The translations under genes and the position numbers were made by a program. From JADMIH01 sp035274425 (lineage in GTDB: Bacteria; Chloroflexota; Chloroflexia; QHBQ01; JADMIH01): a stretch of DNA of 64,000 bases. The notes beneath the pieces were generated by a model. The model was not told the origin of the DNA and ran no database searches. It saw only the letters and a list, made by a program, of their open reading frames with translations. The stretch spans positions 75,787 to 139,786 of the forward strand of contig DATEOC010000023.1 in assembly GCA_035274425.1 (NCBI GenBank), read 5' to 3'. This document shows, one piece after another, positions 42,011 to 50,644 of the stretch; within the stretch, counting starts at the first letter, position 1, and every line of letters starts with the position of its first letter.

Positions 42011-44467
42011 ATGCCTAGAAAAGGGAAAGTGGGTTTATCTTTATTCGCGCTGACTATGCTGATGCTATCTATTGGATTACTGGCGAGCGTCGCTATGGCG
42101 GGCTTACCTGCCGGCGCTAATACAGAGCAGTATGCGAGCGCGATAGCAAACCACCAAGCTCAAAATGGAACACTCTCATCTGCCCCGATCAGAGGGCCAA
42201 TCGTAGTCAAAGAAACCAAGCACGATATTTCGCCTCCATTGCGCGACATCCCCCCGGCTGCCCCTCAGCGAAAAGGGACTGAGCGAGAGATATTGCGGCA
42301 CGCGCCGGTAATCCGTGGAAAGCAAGATGTAGACTATGTCGTGCAAAGAGGCTTTGGGCCGATGGCTATGCCGACGCCCATCCTCAGCTTCGATGGCGTC
42401 CTTTACGCCGATTCGACCTGTGACTGCGCCCCGCCGGACACCAACGGTGACGTAGGGCCAAATCACTACGTCCAGACCGTCAACACAGCCTACCAGGTGT
42501 GGGACAAGAGTGGCACGAGCGTATTTGGGCCTGTCGCCATGAACACATTGTGGACCGGCTTCGCGGGCGTCTGCCAGATTCGTAATGACGGCGACCCCAT
42601 CGTAAAGTACGACCAGCTTGCCGACAGATGGGTCCTCAATCAGTTCACCACCGCCCCGCCATTCACCCAGTGTGTAGCAGTGTCTACCACAGGCGATCCG
42701 ACGGGCAGCTACCACAGATACGAATTCCAGCAGTTCGAGCCTCTCACGCGCTTCGGTGACTACCAGAAGTTTGGTGTCTGGCCTGATGCCTATTACATGT
42801 CCAACAACGAATTCAACGCTGCCGGTACCGCTTATCTAGGCGCGGGCAACTATGCCTTCGACCGCACCGCCATGCTCGCCGGACTGCCTGCAAGCTACGT
42901 GTACTTCGGCCTTCCCCCGGAAGACTGGGGTGGGCAGCAACCATCGGACCTCGACGGGGCTACCCTCCCGCCTCCAGGCGCGCCTAACCTTTTCGTGGAG
43001 ATAGACGACTCGGCCTGGGACCCGCCTAATATCCCCACAGACCAGCTCCAGATGTGGCGCTTCCACGCTGACTTTGTCACGCCCGCCAACTCGAGCTTCA
43101 CCGCCCTGACGCCGTTCACGCCACCCACCCTCGCGGCCTTCGATGGGCTACTCTGCGACTTCGGCAACTGCGTGCCCCAGCCGGGCACCGCGCAGAAACT
43201 CGATACCCTGGCAGACCGCGTCATGTACCGCGTGGCTTACCGTAACTTCGGCACGCACGAATCTATCGTCTTCAACCACACGGTCGACGCGGGAACCGAT
43301 AAGTCTGCCATACGCTGGTACGAGCTGCGCGGTATCAATACCACGCCGACCATCCACCAGCAAGGCACCTACGACCCCAACACTGACCACCACTGGATGG
43401 GCAGCATCGCGATGGACAACCAGGGGAATATGGCCCTCGGCTACAGCGTATCCAGCTCAAGCCTCTTCCCCTCGATAAGGTACACGGGCCGTTTGGTGGG
43501 CGATACCCTGGGCACTCTGCCGCAGGGTGAGGCCACCATTTTCGACGGCACCGGCTCCCAGACCGGCACCAACGGACGTTGGGGCGACTACAGCTCCATA
43601 AACGTTGACCCCCTGGACGACTGCACCTTCTGGTATACCCAGGAATATTATGCGACTACCAGCAGCTTCAACTGGCGGACGCGTATCGGCAACTTCAAGT
43701 ACCCGGGCTGCACGGTCCCGGTCCAGGGGACTGCTACCCCCACTATCGTAGCGCCGACTGCCACGATAGGCGTGCCCACCAGCACAGTAGTGCCAACGCA
43801 AACACCTGGCGGCCCCACCGCTACACCCCAACCTACCTCATGCACCATCTCCTTCTCAGATGTGCCGCCGGACAGCACCTTCTACACCTGGATAAGGTGT
43901 CTTGCCTGCCGCAACATCATATCAGGCTACTCCGATGGCACCTTCAAGCCTGGTAATGAGATAACGAGGGGGCAGATAGCCAAGATGGTGTCTAACTCTG
44001 CCGGCTTCAATGAAGACCCAGGTCCGCAGATATATGAGGACGTACCCTCCTCCAATACCTTCTATGCCTGGATAAACAGGCTATCGATGAGAGGGCACAT
44101 GGGTGGATACCCGTGCGGAGGAGAATTCGAGCCTTGCGTACCACCGGGCAACAGGCCGTACTTCCGACCCAATGCCAGCGCCACTCGTGGGCAGCTAGCT
44201 AAGATTGTTTCTAATGCCGCAGGGCTAGAGGGAGACCCTACAGGCCAGTACTATGCCGACGTGCCTGCAAGCAACCCCTTCTATATATGGATCATGCGCC
44301 TCACCGACCTGGGAGCTATGAGTGGATACCCGTGCGGTGGGGAGGGTGAGCCATGTGACGACCAGGACAGGCCTTACTTCCGGCCATTCGCCAACGTTAC
44401 GAGGGGACAGGCGAGTAAGATAGTAGCCAATACCTTCTTCCCAGGCTGCCAGACCCCTCAACGATAA
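42011..44467 (+). CDS. SLH surface protein, compact paralog
   Basis: An 818-aa secreted protein. The signal peptide (KVGLSLFALTMLMLSIGLLASVAMA) is nearly the same as that of the following gene. The shared propeller-like domain (~110-570) has CDCAPPDTNGDVGPNHYVQTVN and NVDPLDDCTFWYTQEYY. A short Thr/Pro linker (~572-610) leads directly to three SLH domains (~612-816) with ISGYSDGTFKPGNEITRGQIAKMVS and the Cys inserts YPCGGEFEPC and YPCGGEGEPC. It has no extra domain between linker and SLH, so it is the minimal version of the family. The ribosome-binding site is weak, and a conserved 57-nt element lies in the leader. Confidence 0.85.
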   Translation: MPRKGKVGLSLFALTMLMLSIGLLASVAMAGLPAGANTEQYASAIANHQAQNGTLSSAPIRGPIVVKETKHDISPPLRDIPPAAPQRKGTEREILRHAPVIRGKQDVDYVVQRGFGPMAMPTPILSFDGVLYADSTCDCAPPDTNGDVGPNHYVQTVNTAYQVWDKSGTSVFGPVAMNTLWTGFAGVCQIRNDGDPIVKYDQLADRWVLNQFTTAPPFTQCVAVSTTGDPTGSYHRYEFQQFEPLTRFGDYQKFGVWPDAYYMSNNEFNAAGTAYLGAGNYAFDRTAMLAGLPASYVYFGLPPEDWGGQQPSDLDGATLPPPGAPNLFVEIDDSAWDPPNIPTDQLQMWRFHADFVTPANSSFTALTPFTPPTLAAFDGLLCDFGNCVPQPGTAQKLDTLADRVMYRVAYRNFGTHESIVFNHTVDAGTDKSAIRWYELRGINTTPTIHQQGTYDPNTDHHWMGSIAMDNQGNMALGYSVSSSSLFPSIRYTGRLVGDTLGTLPQGEATIFDGTGSQTGTNGRWGDYSSINVDPLDDCTFWYTQEYYATTSSFNWRTRIGNFKYPGCTVPVQGTATPTIVAPTATIGVPTSTVVPTQTPGGPTATPQPTSCTISFSDVPPDSTFYTWIRCLACRNIISGYSDGTFKPGNEITRGQIAKMVSNSAGFNEDPGPQIYEDVPSSNTFYAWINRLSMRGHMGGYPCGGEFEPCVPPGNRPYFRPNASATRGQLAKIVSNAAGLEGDPTGQYYADVPASNPFYIWIMRLTDLGAMSGYPCGGEGEPCDDQDRPYFRPFANVTRGQASKIVANTFFPGCQTPQR

Positions 44468-44493
44468 GAGCCAGGGATAGGCTAACAAGAATA

Positions 44494-44525
44494 AGAACCC
44501 GCGAGATGCTAATATTTCGCGGGTT
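44494..44525. terminator. 10-bp GC-rich hairpin after third SLH gene
   Basis: GAACCCGCGA (44494-44503) pairs with TCGCGGGTTC (44516-44525), with a 12-nt loop and pyrimidine-rich CCTCTT after it. A weak intrinsic terminator is plausible. Confidence 0.55.
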
Positions 44526-44543
44526 CCCTCTTGCATCTGAGCA

Positions 44544-44600
44544 GGTTATGTGGAATAATAGAGACTACGTGCCACGCCCAAGCGGTCAGGGCGTGTGCAT
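44544..44600 (+). promoter_or_regulatory. Conserved 57-nt leader element, copy B
   Basis: The counterpart of 41881-41937, 178 nt upstream of the fourth SLH gene. The stem is perfect here: CACGCCC (44572-44578) with GGGCGTG (44588-44594) around AAGCGGTCA. Downstream, both leaders share a GGTTTC...GCAAGAAA segment near the start codon; copy B has about 100 nt more in between. I see no gene in 44468-44777. Confidence 0.7.
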
Positions 44601-44777
44601 AAATAAGAGTGCATTTCAAGACCCGCGATCAGCCATCTGACGAAGGGCGTAAGACGAAAGACTAAGCTGGCTGACATACAGGTTTTGAAAGCGGCTCTAA
44701 GCGCGGGCACAGTCCATACGATTTTGTAAGGCTGTGCAAGTCGGTTTCTCTCTATTGCAAGAAAAGGAGCAGAAAGC

Positions 44778-47700
44778 ATGTCTAAAAAAGGGAAGATCGG
44801 TCTGTCCCTATTCGCCCTGACGGTACTGATGGTAATTATCGGTATCGCGGCGAGTGGGACACTGAGCGGCAAGACGGCGGCTAACGCCCCGTCAGGGCCG
44901 GCAGCTAACGCCCCGGCAGGTGCGGCCAACGCATCTTACGTAGCCGAGGGCATCTGGGCGCAGAAGCCACAGGAAAAGACCCTACCTAACGGCGTTAGAG
45001 TAGTTCAAGAGGTCAAGCATGATACCTCCCCACCCCTGCGCGACATCCCTGCGGGACCACCCATTGCCAAGGGTGAAGAGGCAGAGAATGAGAACCCCGA
45101 TCCCTTCCCGGTGCCGGAAGGCAACGTGAAGGATACGATGGTGCAGCGCGTATTTGGCGCTCTGGCGATGCCCACGCCCATATTGACCTTCGAGGGCATC
45201 AGCGTCACGACCAGCGGCTGCGGCTGTCTCCCTCCCGATACAAACGGCGACGTTGGCCCCAACCACTACGTGCAGACCGTGAACTCGGCATACCAGATAT
45301 GGGACAAGAGCGGCACCTCGCTCCAGAGCGCACGCAACATCAACACCATCTTCACAGGCTTTGGCGGGCCGTGCGAGGCGCGCAATGACGGCGACCCCAT
45401 AGTTCTGTACGACTCGATGGCCGACCGCTGGTTCATCAACCAGTTCACATCCGGGGCACCGTATACCCAGTGTACGGCCGTCTCCACCAGCCCAGACCCA
45501 TTGGGCAGCTACAATCGGTATGCCTTCCTGACCAGCGCCACCGACTTCTATGACTATCAGAAGTACGGCGTGTGGCCTGACGGCTATTACATGACCGCCA
45601 ACGTCTTCGAGGCCGACGGCGGCTTCCACCCGTCCGCAGCAGTCTTTGACCGCGCTCAGATGCTTGCAGGCAATTCCGCTACCTTCCAGGAATTCAATCC
45701 CGGAGACTTCTATGGCAACCTCCTTCCGAGCGACTTCGACGGAACCATAGCTCCTCCGGCAGGAGCGCCCAACGTCTTCATCACCGGCTCCAACACCCAG
45801 GACAGGTTGAGAGTGTGGGAATTCCACGTGGACTGGGCGACCCCCGCTAACTCAAGCCTTACCGGCCCGACCGATCTCCCGATTTCACCCGTGGACCTGA
45901 ACCTGTGCGGCGGCTCTCGTAACTGCATCCCGCAGCCCGGCACTACACGCAGAGTGGACTCTATCGGTAACCGCGTAATGTATAAGTTCGCGTACCGCAA
46001 CCTGGGCACGCACGAATCATGGGTTGTAAGCCAGCCGGTAGACGCGGATGGCACAGATCACGCGGCACCACGCTGGTACGAGCTGCGCGACCTCTACACC
46101 ACTCCATCTGTCTACCAGCAGAGCACTTACGCGCCTGATGCCAATCACAGGTGGATGAGCTCGATGGCGATGGATAAAGACGGCAACATTGCCATTGGAT
46201 ACAGTATATCCAACGCCACCGACATCTTCCCAAGCATTCGGTACGCAGGCCGCCTGGCGACCGATCCGCTGAATGAGCTGTCACAGGGCGAAGCGGTGCT
46301 TCAAGTAGGCACCGGCTCGCAGACAAGCTCCACCAGCCGCTGGGGCGACTACAGCAGTATGTCTATTGACCCAACCGACGACTGTACCTTCTGGTATACC
46401 CAGGAGTATTACACTACTATCTCCGGGAATGCCTGGAAGACACGCGTCGGTTCGTTCAAGTTCCCTTCCTGCGGCGGACCTCCTGCTCCGACGGCTACCC
46501 CCGGCGGACCTACTGCTACAGCTACTTCACTCCCCACCAGCACGGCTCTGCCTACAGCCACAGCTTGTGCCAACTACACCTTCACCACGGGGACGGACAC
46601 CATCGTCACCGGTGATACGGACACCACTATCCACTGCGATGACTGTGCTGCTCTCGTTACGCTCCCCTTCCCGGTCAGGATATATGAGCGCACATTCACT
46701 TCAGCACAGATAAGCTCCAACGGTGTAATCGAATTTGCGAGTGCAGACTTCGCTTATGGTAACACCTGCTTGCCCGTGCCGATCTACGAATATACGGTCT
46801 CAGTTTACTGGGATGACCTCTTGACCTCGGCAGCTGGCGATGGAGTCTTCACTTCTGTGAGCGGCAGTGCGCCTAATCGCATCTGGAACGTTGACTTCCG
46901 CACGCAGGTGCTGAACAACAACAATCAGGCTGCCGACTTTGAGGCTCGCTTCTACGAGGCCGACGGCCAGATCGACCTCATCTATGGCACCATCCTCAAC
47001 GGCACCAGCGACTACACTATAGGTATCCAGCGCGACATGGGAGCTTTCACGCAGATCGCCTGCGGCGCTGATCCTATCTTACCAGGCACCAAGTACACCC
47101 TGACGCAGCCATGCGGTGCCATAACACCTACACCTGTATCAGCTACGAACACAGTCGGACCTACCAACACGGTCCCGCCCACAAACACAGTTGGACCCAC
47201 AAATACACCTGGCGGTCCTACTAACACACCTGGGCCGGAGCCAACGGCATGTCCGATCCAATATCAGGACGTACTGCCCGGCGATGAGTTCTACCCCTAC
47301 ATCCGGTGTCTGGCTTGCCGCAAGATAGCTAACGGTTATGCCTGCGGTGGACCTGGCGAGCCTTGCGATGGTGACAACACTGGCTACTTCAGGCCCGGCA
47401 ACGACATCACACGTTCGCAGATAGCCAAGATGGTATCCATCGCGGCAGGGTTTGGAGAAGACCCAGGTCCCCAGATATTTGCTGACGTGCTGCCGTCCAA
47501 CATCTTCTACCCCTACATCCAGAGGCTGACGATGCGCGGGCACATGTCAGGATACCCGTGCGGAGGACCTGGCGAGCCGTGCGATTCACAGAACAGGCCA
47601 TACTTCCACCCGTACAGCAATGCCACACGCGGACAGCTGTCGAAGATAGTTGCCAACGCGGCGGGCATCAACACTCCTGTGCCCAGCGGTACTCAGACGT

Positions 47701-47921
47701 TTGAAGACGTACCAGAGTCCAACACGTTCTGGGTCTACATCGAGCGCTTGACAGCGTTGGGTGTGATGACCGGTTACCTCTGCGGTACCACTGAGGTCGA
47801 GCCTTGTGTGCCGCCGGAGAACAGGCCATACTTCAGGCCATACGCGGACGTCACCCGTGCGCAAGGCTCGAAGATCATATCCAACACCTTCTTCCCGAAC
47901 TGCCAGACCCCTCAGCGGTAA
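44778..47921 (+). CDS. SLH surface protein with NIDO-like domain
   Basis: A 1047-aa secreted protein with signal peptide (KIGLSLFALTVLMVIIGIAASGTLSG). The shared propeller-like domain (~110-570) has CGCLPPDTNGDVGPNHYVQTVN and SIDPTDDCTFWYTQEYY. After a short linker, ~595-780 is a separate beta domain (SSNGVIEFAS, YTVSVYWDDLLTS, FEARFYEADGQIDLIYGTI) resembling nidogen-like (NIDO) extracellular modules. A Thr/Pro/Asn linker leads to three SLH domains (~820-1045) that differ most from the other three (YPYIRCLACRKIANGYACGGPGEPCDG), with the first loop also carrying a Cys insert. A strong Shine-Dalgarno (AAAAGGAG) is present. Confidence 0.85.
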   Translation: MSKKGKIGLSLFALTVLMVIIGIAASGTLSGKTAANAPSGPAANAPAGAANASYVAEGIWAQKPQEKTLPNGVRVVQEVKHDTSPPLRDIPAGPPIAKGEEAENENPDPFPVPEGNVKDTMVQRVFGALAMPTPILTFEGISVTTSGCGCLPPDTNGDVGPNHYVQTVNSAYQIWDKSGTSLQSARNINTIFTGFGGPCEARNDGDPIVLYDSMADRWFINQFTSGAPYTQCTAVSTSPDPLGSYNRYAFLTSATDFYDYQKYGVWPDGYYMTANVFEADGGFHPSAAVFDRAQMLAGNSATFQEFNPGDFYGNLLPSDFDGTIAPPAGAPNVFITGSNTQDRLRVWEFHVDWATPANSSLTGPTDLPISPVDLNLCGGSRNCIPQPGTTRRVDSIGNRVMYKFAYRNLGTHESWVVSQPVDADGTDHAAPRWYELRDLYTTPSVYQQSTYAPDANHRWMSSMAMDKDGNIAIGYSISNATDIFPSIRYAGRLATDPLNELSQGEAVLQVGTGSQTSSTSRWGDYSSMSIDPTDDCTFWYTQEYYTTISGNAWKTRVGSFKFPSCGGPPAPTATPGGPTATATSLPTSTALPTATACANYTFTTGTDTIVTGDTDTTIHCDDCAALVTLPFPVRIYERTFTSAQISSNGVIEFASADFAYGNTCLPVPIYEYTVSVYWDDLLTSAAGDGVFTSVSGSAPNRIWNVDFRTQVLNNNNQAADFEARFYEADGQIDLIYGTILNGTSDYTIGIQRDMGAFTQIACGADPILPGTKYTLTQPCGAITPTPVSATNTVGPTNTVPPTNTVGPTNTPGGPTNTPGPEPTACPIQYQDVLPGDEFYPYIRCLACRKIANGYACGGPGEPCDGDNTGYFRPGNDITRSQIAKMVSIAAGFGEDPGPQIFADVLPSNIFYPYIQRLTMRGHMSGYPCGGPGEPCDSQNRPYFHPYSNATRGQLSKIVANAAGINTPVPSGTQTFEDVPESNTFWVYIERLTALGVMTGYLCGTTEVEPCVPPENRPYFRPYADVTRAQGSKIISNTFFPNCQTPQR

Positions 47922-47964
47922 GGCCAGGGATCTTCAGTGAGCGTGCTAACGCACTAACAACTCT

Positions 47965-48023
47965 CTGAAAGGACAAAAAATGTGGGTTTGGCTAAGCCAA
48001 ACCCACATTTTTTGTCCTTTCAG
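47965..48023. terminator. 29-bp bidirectional terminator hairpin
   Basis: Arms 47965-47993 and 47995-48023 are perfectly complementary with a 1-nt loop, and contain an A6 run on one side and T6 on the other. It separates the fourth SLH gene from the convergent peptidase gene. Confidence 0.88.
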
Positions 48024-48049
48024 ACTCCCCGTTCGGAGAGAGGGGCAAT

Positions 48050-49654
48050 CTAGGGGAGGGGTGGCATCTCAGCATGGTGCAGCCAGGCGTTGAACAAATC
48101 GCCTAGCTCCTTCCCGCTCACCTCCTCGGCCACCTCGATAAAGTCCTCGGTACGAGCGTTGCCGTTGCGATAGCGAGACGTGTACGTTTGCAAAGTGCGG
48201 AAGAAGAGGTCGTCACCCACTTCTTTGCGGAGAGCATAGAGGGTCAACCCGCCACGCAGATATACACCTGCGTTGAACAGGTCATCAGCCGAGGGGTCGG
48301 CGGGTGGGGACAAGAAATTCTCCTGGGCGTATCCATATACTCCGCGCACGTAGCTTTCGTATGCTCCTTCCCCCTGTGAGTGCTCTATCCAGAGCCACTC
48401 TGACATCGAAGCGAACCCTTCGTTGAGCCAGATGTCGCGCCACGATGTCAGGCTCACGCTGTCGCCGAACCACTGGTGGGACAGCTCGTGCGCAATCACC
48501 TGCTCGGCATCCACCCGGTCGTTCCCCACCCGCCGCCCAAACAGAGATAGCGTCTGCGTCTCAAGAGCGAAGCCCAGGTTGTCATCAAGGACTACCGCGC
48601 CATACACATCGAATGGGTAAGGGCCATATATCTGGCTGAAGTACTCTATCATCTCAGGCGTGCGCTCGAATTCCTCCCTCGTAGAGCTATCCAGGCTCTT
48701 CTCGAAGTAGTTGCGTATTGGTAGCCCACCAGGACCTTGCTGCGTCTCGCGGTCAAACTCGGCTATATTGATGGCAGCCAGGTAACTTGCCATTGGGTCC
48801 CGCGTCTCGAAGAGGTATGTGTTCGTCTGTCCGTTCTCTGTTATCCCCTTGAGTGTGCCGTTAGCCGCTACGACGTATCGCTCCGGCACCGTTATGCGGA
48901 AGGTATATGTCGCCTTGTCGCATGGGTGGTCGTTGACCGGGTAGAAGGAGGCCGCGCCGGACGGCTCACTGGCTACGAATATACCGCCATCGTAGTGAGA
49001 CCACCCCAGCGCATACTCCTTTTCATTGGGTGAGTTGTCACCAGGATCACTATTCGGCTCGCCCCTGTAGTCTACCGTAACGGTAAATATCTCTCCCGCT
49101 TTCAGAGAGGTAGCCGGGGTAATTGTCAGCTCGTGCCTTTCATGGCTGTAGCGAGCTGCGGTGCCGTTCACAGTTAGCGTGGTGATTTCCAGGCTCTCGA
49201 AGTCGAGGTTGAATGCGCTCATGTCTTTGATCGAGCGAGCGCGCATCGTGGTGGTGCCAAATACGAGGTTGCTCTCCACACCTACCAATAGGTCGAGGGT
49301 GTAGTGGAGCGCATCGTAACCGGAGTTACCTAGCTGCGGGAAAAGCGGATCGCCGAGGCCGTCTTGCTCTGCCTGGGCAGTTTCCGAAACGCAAGACTCT
49401 GCGCTTGAGCCGGGGGTCGGGGGTTGGATGGTAGGCGTAAGCTGCTGAGTAGGCACGGACGTAGCGGGGGCAGACGTAGGGGACTTTGCCGCAACCGAGG
49501 TTGTTGTAGGCATGAGGGTAGCGAGGGTAGTTGGTAGCGTCGAGGTAGTTACAACGGTGGGCGTAACGGGGCCTGGTGCGTTGTCACACGCTACCAGGAG
49601 TAGAAGAGACATGGCTATGGTGAGCCGTGCTCGCTTGGTTAGCTTCATTTGCAT
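48050..49654 (-). CDS. M1 family zinc metallopeptidase lipoprotein
   Basis: A 534-aa protein with an N-terminal lipobox (LLLLVAC), so it is probably a surface lipoprotein. A ~60-residue Thr/Pro-rich spacer leads to an aminopeptidase-N-like fold. The zinc site is HELSH (H388, E389, H392) with E411 in WLNEGF 18 residues after H392, the gluzincin pattern. The usual GAMEN exopeptidase motif is not obvious; LGFALETQ stands in its place. M1 enzymes remove N-terminal residues from peptides. The protein ends after the catalytic domain and lacks the long C-terminal helical domain of full aminopeptidase N. Divergent from the next gene cluster. Confidence 0.93.
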   Translation of the reverse strand: MQMKLTKRARLTIAMSLLLLVACDNAPGPVTPTVVTTSTLPTTLATLMPTTTSVAAKSPTSAPATSVPTQQLTPTIQPPTPGSSAESCVSETAQAEQDGLGDPLFPQLGNSGYDALHYTLDLLVGVESNLVFGTTTMRARSIKDMSAFNLDFESLEITTLTVNGTAARYSHERHELTITPATSLKAGEIFTVTVDYRGEPNSDPGDNSPNEKEYALGWSHYDGGIFVASEPSGAASFYPVNDHPCDKATYTFRITVPERYVVAANGTLKGITENGQTNTYLFETRDPMASYLAAINIAEFDRETQQGPGGLPIRNYFEKSLDSSTREEFERTPEMIEYFSQIYGPYPFDVYGAVVLDDNLGFALETQTLSLFGRRVGNDRVDAEQVIAHELSHQWFGDSVSLTSWRDIWLNEGFASMSEWLWIEHSQGEGAYESYVRGVYGYAQENFLSPPADPSADDLFNAGVYLRGGLTLYALRKEVGDDLFFRTLQTYTSRYRNGNARTEDFIEVAEEVSGKELGDLFNAWLHHAEMPPLP

Positions 49655-49744
49655 ATCCTATCTCAAAACTATATACTGGCTGCGCTATGCGTATTGCGTA
49701 GTCAAGGCTGATACAATGTCACAATCTGACTGCAACCCTATACA

Positions 49745-49852
49745 TGTCATTCTGAGCGAAATAGGCCGAAGCCCTGAGGAACGAAGGGGAAGAATCTAAA
49801 ACTGCCCGCACACGGCCAAGCTCGGAGATTCTTCGCTTCGCTCAGAATGACA
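49745..49852. repeat. TGTCATTCTGAGCG-type dispersed inverted repeat
   Basis: The left part begins TGTCATTCTGAGCG (49745-49758) and resumes with AAGAATCT (49790-49797) after an inserted stretch. The right part 49826-49852 is the uninterrupted inverse. The core is a widespread dispersed repeat of environmental bacteria. The remainder of 49655-50054 shows no gene. Confidence 0.75.
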
Positions 49853-50054
49853 AATGAAGAGATGATGCTCCATGCGACATATACTTCCTCCAACTTTGCA
49901 TCAATCATCTTTGCGAGGTTAGAGATACCAGTAGTATAAACGGTATGATTGGGGCGTTGCGGTTCAAAATTGTGCGGCGGTGAAACGCGCACTTTCAACC
50001 CACGTATATATTGTCGGCACTGATCTTCTGGCTTAAGGATGGAGGTAAGTAGGC

Positions 50055-50585
50055 ATGGTAGGCTCCGGTAGATTGATCGGGATAATAGTGATAGCACTCG
50101 CCGTGGCTATGATGGGCGGGGTCACAATTTGGGCGTTGAGCAACGACAAGATGGAGGGTGGGGGTAAGAGCCTGACTATAGGTTGCGCTTTCGTCTTCGC
50201 CGTTCTAATCGCGGGCTTCGGCGTGTGGTTCCTGATGCAGGGCAAGACCGAGTCGTCCCAGTTCGCAGAGGTAGAGAAGCAAAAGCGCATCCTCAATATG
50301 GTACAGACGCAGGGCACCGTGCAGATTTCAAGCATCTCCCTCGACATGAACATGCCGGTGGACAAGGTAAAGTCCGCCATATACGACCTGGTAGGCAAGG
50401 GCCTGTTCACGGGGTACGTAGACTGGAAGGGGGGCAAGCTGGTATCAGCCGATGCCGCTACGCTCAACCAGGCGGCAGCCAACGGCAAATGCCCCAATTG
50501 TGGAGCGCCCCAGACCGTCGGCGGCAAGGGCATCATAACGTGCGAATACTGCGGGGCAGATATCTTCCTGCCGCAAACCTCATAA
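50055..50585 (+). CDS. Membrane protein with winged-helix-like and zinc-ribbon domains
   Basis: A 176-aa protein with two N-terminal helices (~5-28 and ~40-62), then a PCI/winged-helix-like segment (ILNMVQTQGTVQISSISLDMNMPVDKVKSAIYDLVGKGLFTGYVDW) and a C-terminal zinc ribbon (CPNCGAP...CEYCGAD). A clear GGAGGT Shine-Dalgarno is present. It heads a same-strand group with DUF2207, a coiled-coil protein, PspA and a YdjI-like protein. By position and zinc ribbon it may play the part of YdjG in the Bacillus pspA-ydjGHI locus (inference). Confidence 0.75.
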   Translation: MVGSGRLIGIIVIALAVAMMGGVTIWALSNDKMEGGGKSLTIGCAFVFAVLIAGFGVWFLMQGKTESSQFAEVEKQKRILNMVQTQGTVQISSISLDMNMPVDKVKSAIYDLVGKGLFTGYVDWKGGKLVSADAATLNQAAANGKCPNCGAPQTVGGKGIITCEYCGADIFLPQTS

Positions 50586-50592
50586 ATATGCC

Positions 50593-50620
50593 GTAGGGGC
50601 ATGGCGCGCCATGCCCCTAC
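50593..50620. repeat. 28-nt perfect GTAGGGGCAT palindrome
   Basis: Two 14-nt halves are exactly complementary with no loop. It shares the GTAGGGGCA end with the 11173 repeat and the GGGGCAT core with the 41729 palindrome. It lies between two same-strand genes 59 bp apart. Confidence 0.85.
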
Positions 50621-50644
50621 CCTCTCCTCATAGGAGCGTACTAG

